A stretch of 64,000 nt of DNA, taken from contig DASZZZ010000068.1 in assembly GCA_036260375.1 (NCBI GenBank), positions 33,551-97,550 on the forward strand, read 5' to 3'. The position numbers were made by a program, and so were the translations under genes. The DNA is from DASZZZ01 sp036260375. Lineage in GTDB: Bacteria > Actinomycetota > CADDZG01 > WHSQ01. Below the pieces are notes generated by a model, which saw nothing but the letters and a program-made list of their open reading frames with translations, had not been told where the DNA came from and did no database searches. The stretch's first letter is position 1. Every line of letters starts with the position of its first letter. Positions 8,096-16,261 of this stretch are shown piece by piece.

Positions 8096-9529
8096 ATGGC
8101 GCAGACCGCTTTCGAGCACGCAGACGTCGACGTCCACGGCGCGATGCCGGTGCGCGCGGCGCGCGACAAGCCCGCCGCGCTCTACCGCAGGATCGCCGTG
8201 GGGATGGCGGTGACCGACGCCCTCTGCGCGGTCGCCGCGATGGTCGCCGCGTACGAGCTGCGCTTCGACATCTCGGCGGTCGGCCCCGACTCTCTGCTCG
8301 TCATCGTCGTCGCGCCGGTCGTGTGGGTCGCGGTGTTCCACGGCTTCTCGCTGTACTCGCCGCAGCGGCTCTCCGCGTGGGAGGAGTTCCGGCGCGTGCT
8401 GAGCGCGACGAGCCTCGGCATCGTGCTCGTCGTGCTGGCGAGCTACTGGTCCAAGACGTCGTTCTCGCGCGCGTGGGTGGGGCTGACGTGGGTGCTCGCC
8501 CTCGTGCTCGAGCTCGCCGCGCGGCGAGCGTGGCGTCACCGCGTGACGCGGTTGATGCAGCAGGGAGCGCTCGCGTTCCGCACCGTCGTGGTGGGGGCGA
8601 ACGACGAGGCCGCGCGTCTCGCGGACGCCCTTGCGGAGCCGGGGCTCGGGTTCCGGCCCGTCGGCCACGTCGCGACGTCCGCGGGCGGCGCCGTGTCCGG
8701 TCCCGTGCTCGGGACCGTCGGCGAGCTCGACGCCGTCGTCGACGACCACGACGTCGACTGCCTGTTCGTCGCCACGACCGCGGTCGACGGGCCCGACATG
8801 CTCGCCGTCGCCCAGGCGGCGCGCCGCGCCGGCATCGAGGTCAAGGTCTCCGCCAACCTCCCGCAGATCCTCACGCCGCGCCTGACCGTGCAGCCGATCG
8901 GCTCGGTCATGGCGCTCACGGTGCGGTCGCCGCGCCTGACCGGCACGCAGGCCGCCGCCAAGCGCGCCTTCGACCTCGCCGTCGCCGGCGTGGGCCTGCT
9001 GCTGGCGGCGCCCGTCATGGCGGTCGTCGCGCTCGCCATCCGCGCGACGTCGCCGGGCGACGTGCTGTTCCGCCAGGCGCGCGTGACCAAGGGGGGCCGC
9101 GCGTTCACGATGTACAAGTTCCGCACGATGGTGCCGGGCGCCGACGCGCCCGGCGACGGCGACCGCAGCGCCGCGTTCTTCAAGGTCAAGGACGATCCGC
9201 GCCTGACGCGCGTCGGGCGGTTCCTGCGTCGCTACAGCCTCGACGAGCTGCCGCAGCTCGTCAACGTCGTCAAGGGGGAGATGAGCCTCGTCGGCCCGCG
9301 GCCGCTGCCGGTCGACCAGGTCGCCGCCAACCTCGAGCTGCTGGGAGCGCGCCACGAGGTCCCGTCGGGGATCACCGGGTGGTGGCAGATCCAGGGTCGC
9401 AGCGACGTCGGCGCGCAGGAAGCCGTGCGCATGGACCTCTTCTACATCGAGAACTGGTCGCTGAGCCTCGACCTGTTCATTCTCATCAAGACCGTCGGCG
9501 CCGTGTTCGCGCGCCGCGGCGCGTATTGA
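8096..9529 (+). CDS. polyprenyl glycosylphosphotransferase (initiating sugar transferase, WbaP/WcaJ type)
   Basis: 477 residues. Several N-terminal transmembrane helices (about residues 30-140) are followed by a Rossmann-like nucleotide-binding region (VVVGANDEAARLADAL), one more helix (VAGVGLLLAAPVMAVVALAI) and the C-terminal bacterial sugar transferase domain. The domain shows RATSPGDVLFRQARV, YKFRTM, DELPQL, GEMSLVGPRPLP and the late GITGWWQIQGR block. The enzyme moves a sugar-1-phosphate from a UDP-sugar to undecaprenyl phosphate, the first step of exopolysaccharide assembly. The ATG at 8096 is the only plausible start; GAGG is directly adjacent, so the SD is poor. It converges with the uxs-like gene. 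Confidence 0.92.
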   Translation: MAQTAFEHADVDVHGAMPVRAARDKPAALYRRIAVGMAVTDALCAVAAMVAAYELRFDISAVGPDSLLVIVVAPVVWVAVFHGFSLYSPQRLSAWEEFRRVLSATSLGIVLVVLASYWSKTSFSRAWVGLTWVLALVLELAARRAWRHRVTRLMQQGALAFRTVVVGANDEAARLADALAEPGLGFRPVGHVATSAGGAVSGPVLGTVGELDAVVDDHDVDCLFVATTAVDGPDMLAVAQAARRAGIEVKVSANLPQILTPRLTVQPIGSVMALTVRSPRLTGTQAAAKRAFDLAVAGVGLLLAAPVMAVVALAIRATSPGDVLFRQARVTKGGRAFTMYKFRTMVPGADAPGDGDRSAAFFKVKDDPRLTRVGRFLRRYSLDELPQLVNVVKGEMSLVGPRPLPVDQVAANLELLGARHEVPSGITGWWQIQGRSDVGAQEAVRMDLFYIENWSLSLDLFILIKTVGAVFARRGAY

Positions 9530-9535
9530 CGCGCC
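9518..9535. terminator. short hairpin between convergent genes
   Basis: GGCGCG and CGCGCC flank the 6-nt loop TATTGA, which contains the stop codon of the sugar transferase. It sits between convergent genes and could stop transcription from both sides. Confidence 0.4.
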
Positions 9536-10501
9536 CTACGTCAGCCGGATCGGCGAGCCGTCCGCCCACGCGTTCTCGCGCGCCCACTCGACCGTGCGGC
9601 GCAGGCCGTCGACGAGCCCGACCTTCGGCTCCCACCCGAGCGCCCTCGTCGCGAACGTGATGTCCGGGCGGCGCAGCTCGGGGTCGTCCTCCGGCCGGTC
9701 GACGTAGACGATCTCCGACGACGACCCGGCGACCTCGACGATCGTGCGAGCGAGCTCGCCGATCGTGATTTCCTCGGGGTTGCCGAGATTCATCGGACAG
9801 CCGACGACGTCGGACTGCAGCAGGAGCCACAGGCCCTCGATCATGTCGTCGACGTAACAGAGTGACCGTGTCTGCGTGCCGTCGCCGTGGACGGTGACCG
9901 GCTTGTCGGCGAGCGCCTGGTGGATGAACGTCGGCACCGCGCGGCCGTCGTGCTTGCGAAGCCGCGGTCCGTACGTGTTGAAGATGCGGGCGATCTTGAC
10001 CGGCACGCCGTGGACGCGGTGATAGGCCATCGCGGTCGCCTCGGCGTAGCGCTTGGCCTCGTCGTACACGCCGCGCGGCCCGACCGGGTTGACGTTGCCC
10101 CAGTAGTCCTCCGGCTGCGGGTGGACCTGGGGGTCGCCGTAGACCTCGGACGTCGACGCGAGCAGCAGGCCCGCCCCCTTGGCGCGGGCGAGCCCGAGCG
10201 CGCGCAGCGTCCCGAGGGCACCGATCTTGAGCGTGTGGATGGGATGCTCGAGATAGTCGCGCGGCGACGCCGGCGACGCGAAGTGCATGATCCAGTCGAC
10301 GGGTCCGCCGACGTGGAGGTAGTTCGTCGCGTCGTAGTGCTCGAAGCGGAACGTCGCCTTGCCCAGCACGCCCGACAGGTTCTGCGGGTTGCCGGTGAGT
10401 AGGGAGTCGAGGCACACGACGTCCCACCCGTCGCCGACGAGCCGCTCGCACAGATGCGAGCCGAGGAAGCCGGCCCCCCCGGTCACGATCGCCCTCGGCA
10501 T
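9536..10501 (-). CDS. NAD-dependent epimerase/dehydratase, UDP-glucuronate decarboxylase (UDP-xylose synthase) type
   Basis: 321 residues, an extended short-chain dehydrogenase. The glycine motif GGAGFLG lies at residues 8-14, the catalytic Thr117/Ser118-Glu119 in ASTSEVYGDP and Tyr146-Lys150 in YDEAK. The blocks HFASPASPRDY, HPQPEDYWGNVNPVGPRG and RIFNTYGPR are typical of UDP-xylose synthase rather than of GalE or RmlB. The reaction would be UDP-glucuronate to UDP-xylose plus CO2. The gene upstream in the same operon, 10 nt away, is UDP-glucose dehydrogenase, which makes UDP-glucuronate, so the pair forms a two-step pathway. The start has AGGGGGG 6 nt upstream. A related dehydratase with another product cannot be excluded. 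Confidence 0.87.
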   Translation of the reverse strand: MPRAIVTGGAGFLGSHLCERLVGDGWDVVCLDSLLTGNPQNLSGVLGKATFRFEHYDATNYLHVGGPVDWIMHFASPASPRDYLEHPIHTLKIGALGTLRALGLARAKGAGLLLASTSEVYGDPQVHPQPEDYWGNVNPVGPRGVYDEAKRYAEATAMAYHRVHGVPVKIARIFNTYGPRLRKHDGRAVPTFIHQALADKPVTVHGDGTQTRSLCYVDDMIEGLWLLLQSDVVGCPMNLGNPEEITIGELARTIVEVAGSSSEIVYVDRPEDDPELRRPDITFATRALGWEPKVGLVDGLRRTVEWARENAWADGSPIRLT

Positions 10502-10511
10502 CGGTACCCCC

Positions 10512-11825
10512 CTAGCCTCCGGCCGGACGCCCGGTCGGCACGTAGTTGAACCCCGCGGAGACCATAACCTGCGGATCGAACAGGTTGCGCCCGTCGACGA
10601 CGACCGGATACGCCATCACGTCCTTGAGCCGCGCCAGGTCGAGCCGGCGGAACTCGTCCCACTCCGTGCTCACGACGACGCAGTGCGCGCCGCGGGCCGC
10701 GTCGTAGGCGTCGGGCGCGACCTCGAGCTCGGGAACGTCGGCCTTCGCGTTCGATGACGCCTGTGGGTCGTAGCCGATCACCGTGGCGCCCTCCGACAGC
10801 AACCGGCGCGCGAGCACGAGCGCGGGCGACTCGCGCGTGTCGTCGGTGCCCGGCTTGAACGCGAGGCCGAACAGCGCGACGCGCTTGCCCTCCACGTTCC
10901 ACAGCGCTTCCTCGACCTTCTCGGCCGTCGCGTCGACGGCCTCGCGGTTGATGCGGGCGACCTCCCGCAGGAGCGGCATGTCGTAACCCAGGCGCACGGC
11001 GAGACGCTCGAACGCGACGATGTCCTTCGGGAAGCAATAGCCGCCGTAGCCGAGGCCGGCGTCGAGGAACGCGCGTCCGATGCGCGGGTCGGTGCCCATG
11101 ACCTCCGCGACGCGCGTCACGTCGGCGCCGGCGCGCTCGCACAGCCGCGCGAGCGCGTTCGCGTACGAGATCTTCAGCGCTAGGAAGGCGTTGCACGCGT
11201 GCTTGGCGAGCTCCGCGGTGTCGATGTCGGTCTCGATCAGCGCGTGACCCTTGGCGGTCAGCGGCGCGTAGAGACGGCGCATCACCTCGAACGCGGTCTC
11301 CGACTGCGCGCCGACGAGGATGCGATCCGGCTCGAGCGAGTCCTTGATGGCGTTGCCCTCGCGCAGGAACTCGGGGTTGGACGCGACGTGGAGGCGTCCG
11401 CTCAGCTCTGGACGCTCGCGCTCGAGCGTGCGCCGGACGCGCGCCGACGTCCCGGCCGGGACGGTCGACTTCTCGACGACCACGACCGGTCCCGTCGCGT
11501 GCCGCGCCACGGCGCGCGCCGCGTTCTCGACCGCGACGAGGTTGGCGTCGCCGCGCGCCCGGGCGGGCGTGCCGACGCAGATGAAGACGACCTCCGAGCC
11601 CGCGACCGCGTCGCGGTCGTCGGTCGTGAAGCGCAGCCGGCCGCGCGCGAGCGTGTCGTCGAGCAGGTCCTGGAGACCGGGCTCGAAGAACGGAGCTGTA
11701 CCGGCCTGCAGCGACGCGATCTTCTCGCCGTCGTGATCGGTCCCGACGACGTCGTGACCGAGCGCCGCGAGCGTGACGCACGTCGTGAGCCCGACGTGGC
11801 CCGTGCCTATGACCCCTACGCGCAT
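10512..11825 (-). CDS. ugd: UDP-glucose 6-dehydrogenase
   Basis: 437 residues, the normal length. It oxidises UDP-glucose to UDP-glucuronate with two NAD+. The N-terminal Rossmann motif is GVIGTGHVGL. The catalytic Cys264 lies in GYGGYCFPKD, the conserved Lys in HACNAFLALKISYAN, and the C-terminal UDP-binding block in FGLAFKPGTDDTRESP. The start ATG has GGGAGG 6 nt upstream and an in-frame upstream extension is rejected. It is first in a two-gene operon with the UDP-xylose-synthase-like gene. It probably supplies precursors for the surrounding polysaccharide locus. Its promoter must lie in 11826-12045, shared with the divergent protease; TACGAT on the minus strand at 11886-11891 is one candidate. 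Confidence 0.95.
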   Translation of the reverse strand: MRVGVIGTGHVGLTTCVTLAALGHDVVGTDHDGEKIASLQAGTAPFFEPGLQDLLDDTLARGRLRFTTDDRDAVAGSEVVFICVGTPARARGDANLVAVENAARAVARHATGPVVVVEKSTVPAGTSARVRRTLERERPELSGRLHVASNPEFLREGNAIKDSLEPDRILVGAQSETAFEVMRRLYAPLTAKGHALIETDIDTAELAKHACNAFLALKISYANALARLCERAGADVTRVAEVMGTDPRIGRAFLDAGLGYGGYCFPKDIVAFERLAVRLGYDMPLLREVARINREAVDATAEKVEEALWNVEGKRVALFGLAFKPGTDDTRESPALVLARRLLSEGATVIGYDPQASSNAKADVPELEVAPDAYDAARGAHCVVVSTEWDEFRRLDLARLKDVMAYPVVVDGRNLFDPQVMVSAGFNYVPTGRPAGG

Positions 11826-11985
11826 GCGGGCCTCCCGCGCCCTGACGGAGAGCGTCGCCGCGCGGGCGCCTCGGGGCGACACTCCATCGTAAGCGCATCG
11901 ACGCGGCACGACGCGGAGCCGCCGTGGCGATCATCCGATCGGACTAGTCCCCGCCGGACGAAACATAACGCGAGCGAGCTATTGG

Positions 11986-12021
11986 ACGCATCGACCTTAA
12001 CCGTCATCATTCTCGATGCGT
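11986..12021 (+). promoter_or_regulatory. 9-bp inverted repeat in the protease leader
   Basis: ACGCATCGA (11986-11994) and TCGATGCGT (12013-12021) flank an 18-nt AT-richer loop. It lies just upstream of the SD and start of the serine protease, inside the 220-bp divergent region with ugd. It could act as an mRNA hairpin or a protein-binding site. Confidence 0.35.
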
Positions 12022-12045
12022 GGGGCGGGCGCCGAAAGGATGCCG

Positions 12046-13143
12046 ATGCATTCCACGTTGCGCACGCTTCGCCTCGCGGCGATCCCCCTGATCGTGCTCA
12101 CGGCTGCGTTGTTGGCGATGCCCCGCACGAACGCCACGCAGCCCCAGGCCGCCGACGACGGCGGCGTCGTCGGGACGTCGTTCTCGCGCGCCGAGCGCCA
12201 GTCGGCGCTCGACTACTGGACCGAGGAGCGCATGCGAAACGCGACGCCGATGCCGATGCCGAAGGCGTCCGGCGCGCCGTCGGCCGACACGACGAGCTCC
12301 GACGGGCCGAGCGGCCCGCCGCGGCAGATCGCCGGCGCCGCGCCGGCGAACGCGCGCTCGTGGAGCGACGACGAGCCCCCGATGCCGGCCATGACGAGCC
12401 CGACGCCGACGGGCTACACGTACCCGTTCCCGTTCACGCGCCACGCGGTCGACGGATCGTACCTGCGCTACCCGTACCGCACGGTCGGCAAGATGTTCTT
12501 CACGCAGGGCAGCTCGAACTTCGTCTGCTCCGGCGCGTCGGTCGTGAGCTCGCCGCAGAACGCGGTCTACACGGCGGGCCACTGCGTCAGCGACGGCGCG
12601 GGCAACTTCTCGACGAACGTGATCTTCGTCCCCGCGCGCAAGACCGGCGCGAACCCGTACGGGCAGTTCGCCGGATCGCAGCTGTGGACGACGAGCGCGT
12701 GGCACTTCAGCGGCGATCTGACGCGCGACTTCGCGGCGTTCAGCGTCGGCACCAACGCCTCCGGCCAGACGCTGCAGGCGCGCGTCGGCACGCTCGGCTT
12801 CCAGTACGACCAGAGCCGGGTCCAGCACTGGGACGCGTTCGGCTACCCGGCCGCGGGCGGCTTCAGCGGCGAGGCGCAGATCACGTGCAAGGCGTCGCAC
12901 GGCGCCGACGACACCGGCATCCCCGGCTCGGGCCCCGACCCGATGGGCATCGGCTGCGACATGACCGGCGGCTCGAGCGGAGGCCCGTGGATCACGATGT
13001 TCCAGCGCGGCAGCTTCCTCAACAGCGTCAACTCGTACAAGTACCCGTCGACGCAGCCCGACGCGATGTACGGGCCGTACTTCGACATCCTGGCGAACCA
13101 GGTGCGGTGCGCGGCCGCGACCGGCGGCTCCACCTCCTGCTGA
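12046..13143 (+). CDS. secreted trypsin/V8-like serine endopeptidase
   Basis: 365 residues from ATG at 12046, chosen because AAAGG lies 6 nt upstream; in-frame ATGs at 12016 and 12040 are alternatives. The signal peptide is about residues 1-32 (hydrophobic LAAIPLIVLTAALLAM). A Pro/Ser/Met-rich pro-region runs to about residue 130. The protease fold carries His179 in YTAGHC, Asp228 in LTRDFAAF and Ser311 in MTGGSSGGPW, a full catalytic triad. Cysteines at 161 and 180 and at 281 and 304 probably form two disulfides. Substrate unknown. It sits inside the polysaccharide locus and may process surface or secreted proteins. A terminator hairpin follows 25 nt after the stop. Confidence 0.88.
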   Translation: MHSTLRTLRLAAIPLIVLTAALLAMPRTNATQPQAADDGGVVGTSFSRAERQSALDYWTEERMRNATPMPMPKASGAPSADTTSSDGPSGPPRQIAGAAPANARSWSDDEPPMPAMTSPTPTGYTYPFPFTRHAVDGSYLRYPYRTVGKMFFTQGSSNFVCSGASVVSSPQNAVYTAGHCVSDGAGNFSTNVIFVPARKTGANPYGQFAGSQLWTTSAWHFSGDLTRDFAAFSVGTNASGQTLQARVGTLGFQYDQSRVQHWDAFGYPAAGGFSGEAQITCKASHGADDTGIPGSGPDPMGIGCDMTGGSSGGPWITMFQRGSFLNSVNSYKYPSTQPDAMYGPYFDILANQVRCAAATGGSTSC

Positions 13144-13168
13144 TCGCGCGGCACCACGAGTCGTGTGC

Positions 13169-13192
13169 GAGGGCCCCCGGGAGGGGGCCCTC
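13169..13192 (+). terminator. hairpin terminator, perfect 10-bp stem
   Basis: GAGGGCCCCC pairs with GGGGGCCCTC around a GGGA loop, 25 nt after the protease stop codon. No T-tract follows. It may also serve the convergent operon ending at 13247. Confidence 0.75.
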
Positions 13193-13246
13193 GACGCGCG
13201 CGGCGGGCTCACGCCGCGCGCGCGGCCGTGCGATTCCCGGCGATCT

Positions 13247-15364
13247 CTACGGTCGGTCGCGCCGGGCCACGACCGCGAGCTTGTTGCCGGCGCGTCCGAG
13301 CGCGGCGTTCGCCACCCTCCACGCCGCGGTCGCGATCGGGAACGCGACCGGCGCGCTCGCGGCGCGGAAGATCGCCCCGGGCTCGTGCCTGTAGTACATC
13401 GCGTAGCGCTCCACGCGCACGGGGACCACGCCCGCGCGCGCGAGCTTCGCGGCCACGTCGGCGGGGTCGAGGCGCGCGATGCGGTTGCCGGCGTCCTCGT
13501 ACTCCTGCGCGAGGCCCGCGCGCACCGCGAGCGCGGTCACGCCTGCCTTCGCCGGCTCGGTGACCGACACCGCTGTGCCTGCGACACGCGCCATCTCGGC
13601 GAGCCCCGCGAACGGGGCCTCGAGGTGGTGCAGCCCGTCGTGGACGTACGCGACGTCGACCGCGCGATCCCGCAGCGGGAGCCGCTCGGCGTCGGCGACG
13701 ACCGGTAGCAGCGGCACGCCGAAGCGCTCGGCGCGCGCCTTGGCGCGCCTCATCGCGCCGAGCGAGATGTCGGTCACGACGACGCGCGCGCCGGCGCGCG
13801 CGAGGAGCTCCGCGTCCATCGCGGAGCCGCCGCACACCGTCACCGCGGTGCCGCCGTCGACGACGTCCTCGATGCCTGCGACGCTGCGGCGGAACTTCTC
13901 GCCCATGAGCCACGCGTAGAAGCGCGGCGCGCCGTGCGGCCGCGCGATCTCGAACTCCTCGTCGACCGCCTCGTCGAAGTACCGCGCCTGGCGCACCTTG
14001 TCGGCGGTCGAGCCCCCGTCCGCGGCGAGGAGCACGGGGATGCCGTCGACGACGGGGTACGCGGCGCTGCAGCGGTCGCAGCGCGCGCGGTCGTCGTGCC
14101 AGTCGAGGTCGCCGCGGCACGACGGGCATGCGAGCGCGGCGCGCAGCTCCGCGTGCGGCGCGCGCGGCGCGGGGGCCGCGAGCGACCCGGCGCGCAGCGC
14201 TCGCCGGCGCGCGGTCGCGGCCTCCAGCGCGCGCACGTGGTCGTCGGCGCAGCGTTCGACGTCGAAGCGCTCGACCGCGACCGCACGGGCGCGGCGCGCC
14301 ATGGCGCGCCGGCGGTCGTCGTCGTCGAGCAGCGACAGGATTGCGGTCGCGACCGCGCCGGCGTCGAGCGGCGGGACGACGACGCCGGTGTCGCCGTCGT
14401 CGACGACCTCGGGGATCGCGGCGACGCGCGGGACGACGACCGGGACCCCGCACGCCATCGCCTCTAGCGCGGTCGTCGTCGTGCCCTCCGAGCGCGGCAC
14501 CGACGTGACGACCTTGACGTCCATGGCGGGGTAGAGGCGCTCGACGTCGGCGCGCTCGCCGGCGAGGAGGAAGTGGCCGCGCGGTATCGGGCTCGCATCG
14601 AGCTCGGCGAGAACCCGCGCGGCGTAGCGCCGGTGGGTCGCGTACGTCGCCCCGACGAGCACGAAGCGGCACTCGGGCCGGCGCGCCGAGACGAGCGCCG
14701 CGGCGCGCACGAAGTGCTCGATGCCCTTCTGCGGATTGACGTTGGCGACCATGCCGACGACGGGCGCGGCCGCGGGGATCCCGAGCTCGGCGCGCGTGGC
14801 GGAGCGTGCGTCGTCGGACGGAGCGAAGCGGGACGTGTCGACGGGCGGGTAGTAGACGACGATCGGGCGCGCCGGCGGCCTGACGCCGAAGTGCAGCGGG
14901 ATCAGCGCGTGGCCGTCGAACATCAGCGCGTCGGCGAGGCGCGCCACGACCGGGCGGAGCGCGACGCGCAGAGGGGCGGGCGTGCGGCTGTCGACGACCT
15001 GCCACACGACCGGGAGGCCCTCGAGGCGCGCCGCGACCGCGGCGTGCGGGTTCACGAAGCCGCCGACGATCACGGCCGACGCGTCGCGCGCGCGCATGAG
15101 CGCGCGCAGGCGCGCGACGTCGCCCGGGAACGCGGCGGCGACGCGCGCCTGTGCGCGCGGGTCGGGCGTCGCTCGGAGGCGGCCGAGGCGCACGGTCGCG
15201 ACGTCGACGCCCCCGGCGCGCAGGCGGTCGCGCGCGTTGCCGGGCTCGTCGGGCACCACGACCGTGGTGTCCCAGCCGCGCTCCGCGAGCGCGCGGTTCA
15301 TGCGCATGGCCTGGTTGTGCGGCCCGCCGAAGACCGGATAGTGGACGACGTAGAGGAGCCTCAC
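13247..15364 (-). CDS. fusion: GT4 glycosyltransferase + Trm112-like zinc ribbon + SAM methyltransferase
   Basis: 705 residues in one open frame. Residues 1-380 are a GT-B glycosyltransferase of family 4: the N-terminal domain starts LLYVVHYPVFGGPHNQAMRM, the C-terminal domain has VGMVANVNPQKGIEHFVRAA and the donor site SEGTTTTALEAMACGVPVV. Residues 405-445 are a Trm112-like ribbon with Cys413/416 and Cys429/432 (CPSC, CDRC) and AYPVVDGIPVLL. Residues 455-700 are a class I methyltransferase (VTVCGGSAMDAELLARAG, VVTDIS, DVAYVHDGLHHLE). Such ribbon-methyltransferase pairs often act on sugars or lipids. The GTG start overlaps the upstream sulfotransferase stop (GTGA). It is the last gene of the operon from 25935. 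It probably adds and methylates one sugar, which is inference. Confidence 0.85.
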   Translation of the reverse strand: MRLLYVVHYPVFGGPHNQAMRMNRALAERGWDTTVVVPDEPGNARDRLRAGGVDVATVRLGRLRATPDPRAQARVAAAFPGDVARLRALMRARDASAVIVGGFVNPHAAVAARLEGLPVVWQVVDSRTPAPLRVALRPVVARLADALMFDGHALIPLHFGVRPPARPIVVYYPPVDTSRFAPSDDARSATRAELGIPAAAPVVGMVANVNPQKGIEHFVRAAALVSARRPECRFVLVGATYATHRRYAARVLAELDASPIPRGHFLLAGERADVERLYPAMDVKVVTSVPRSEGTTTTALEAMACGVPVVVPRVAAIPEVVDDGDTGVVVPPLDAGAVATAILSLLDDDDRRRAMARRARAVAVERFDVERCADDHVRALEAATARRRALRAGSLAAPAPRAPHAELRAALACPSCRGDLDWHDDRARCDRCSAAYPVVDGIPVLLAADGGSTADKVRQARYFDEAVDEEFEIARPHGAPRFYAWLMGEKFRRSVAGIEDVVDGGTAVTVCGGSAMDAELLARAGARVVVTDISLGAMRRAKARAERFGVPLLPVVADAERLPLRDRAVDVAYVHDGLHHLEAPFAGLAEMARVAGTAVSVTEPAKAGVTALAVRAGLAQEYEDAGNRIARLDPADVAAKLARAGVVPVRVERYAMYYRHEPGAIFRAASAPVAFPIATAAWRVANAALGRAGNKLAVVARRDRP

Positions 15365-16251
15365 GGCGGCGCCCACGGCACGGGCCGCCCGAGGAGGCGC
15401 TCGAGACACGCCGGCTCGTCGCGGTAGGCGTCCTCGAGCAGTCTTCGCACGCGCTCGTCGATCGGCGGCTTGTCCTGCGCGCGCAGAAGGAGGGAGCGGA
15501 ACGCGGCGCGGCCGCGCGGCGGCACTAGCCGGCGCCCCAGCGCGCGCGCCGCGGGGCTCCCGAGCAGCGCGGTGCTGAGACGGCTTCGGGGGGCCGCGTA
15601 GGGATTGTGGACCTCCGCTTCGGGCGCGGCCTCGGCGTCGTCGACGCCGAGGAACGAGCACACGCGCGCGAACTGCGCGCGCACGTCTGCGAAGAACTCC
15701 TCGAAGAACAGCACGAGCACGCGGTCTCCGAACAGGTCCATGTAGCGGCGGACCGGGGCGCAGTAGCGGCCGAGGTCGACGTACAGCGCGGCGCCCCAGC
15801 GCGGCGGCTCGCCGGCGAGCCCCGCGCGCACGGCGTCCTCGAACGAGCGCGCCTCGAGGCCTTCGCGCACGCCGTTGAGGTAGTGCGAGTGCGCGCGTTC
15901 CACGGGCTCGCGCAGCATGATCACGATGCGCGCCCCGGGGACGTCGGCGGCGATGCGCGCCGGCGCCGTCGGGTCGCACAGGTACGACGTGCTCGCCTCT
16001 CCCGCGACGCGCGCGCCGGCCGGCTCGAACAGGCGCGCGTACGCGGCATCGTCGCGCACGATGGTGTAGATCGACGCGACGCGCGGATCCGGCTCCACGC
16101 GCGAGTAGAAGTGCGGCTCCTTGACCGGCGACATGTAGACGCCGGGGTGCGCCGCGAGATACGCGTACAGCGACGTCGTGCCCGCCTTCGCCGCCCCGAC
16201 GACGAGGAAGTCCGGCCGTCTCTTCACGCTCGTCACGTCGTCGCGTCGCAC
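15361..16251 (-). CDS. sulfotransferase family protein
   Basis: About 296 residues. It uses PAPS to sulfate a glycan or lipid. The 5'-phosphosulfate loop is FLVVGAAKAGTTSLYAYL near the N-terminus, and the 3'-phosphate region is VIMLREPVERAHSHYLNGVREG. The HPGVYMSPVKEPHFYS segment is typical of the heparan-sulfate/bacterial Sulfotransfer family. The start is unsure: GTG at 16251 lies 10 nt after the flippase stop; GTGs at 16236 and 16227 are in frame. None has a good SD, so coupling to the flippase is likely. It is one of two sulfotransferases in this operon, the other being of a different subfamily. Confidence 0.87.
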   Translation of the reverse strand: MRRDDVTSVKRRPDFLVVGAAKAGTTSLYAYLAAHPGVYMSPVKEPHFYSRVEPDPRVASIYTIVRDDAAYARLFEPAGARVAGEASTSYLCDPTAPARIAADVPGARIVIMLREPVERAHSHYLNGVREGLEARSFEDAVRAGLAGEPPRWGAALYVDLGRYCAPVRRYMDLFGDRVLVLFFEEFFADVRAQFARVCSFLGVDDAEAAPEAEVHNPYAAPRSRLSTALLGSPAARALGRRLVPPRGRAAFRSLLLRAQDKPPIDERVRRLLEDAYRDEPACLERLLGRPVPWAPP

Positions 16252-16261
16252 GGGCGGCAAG

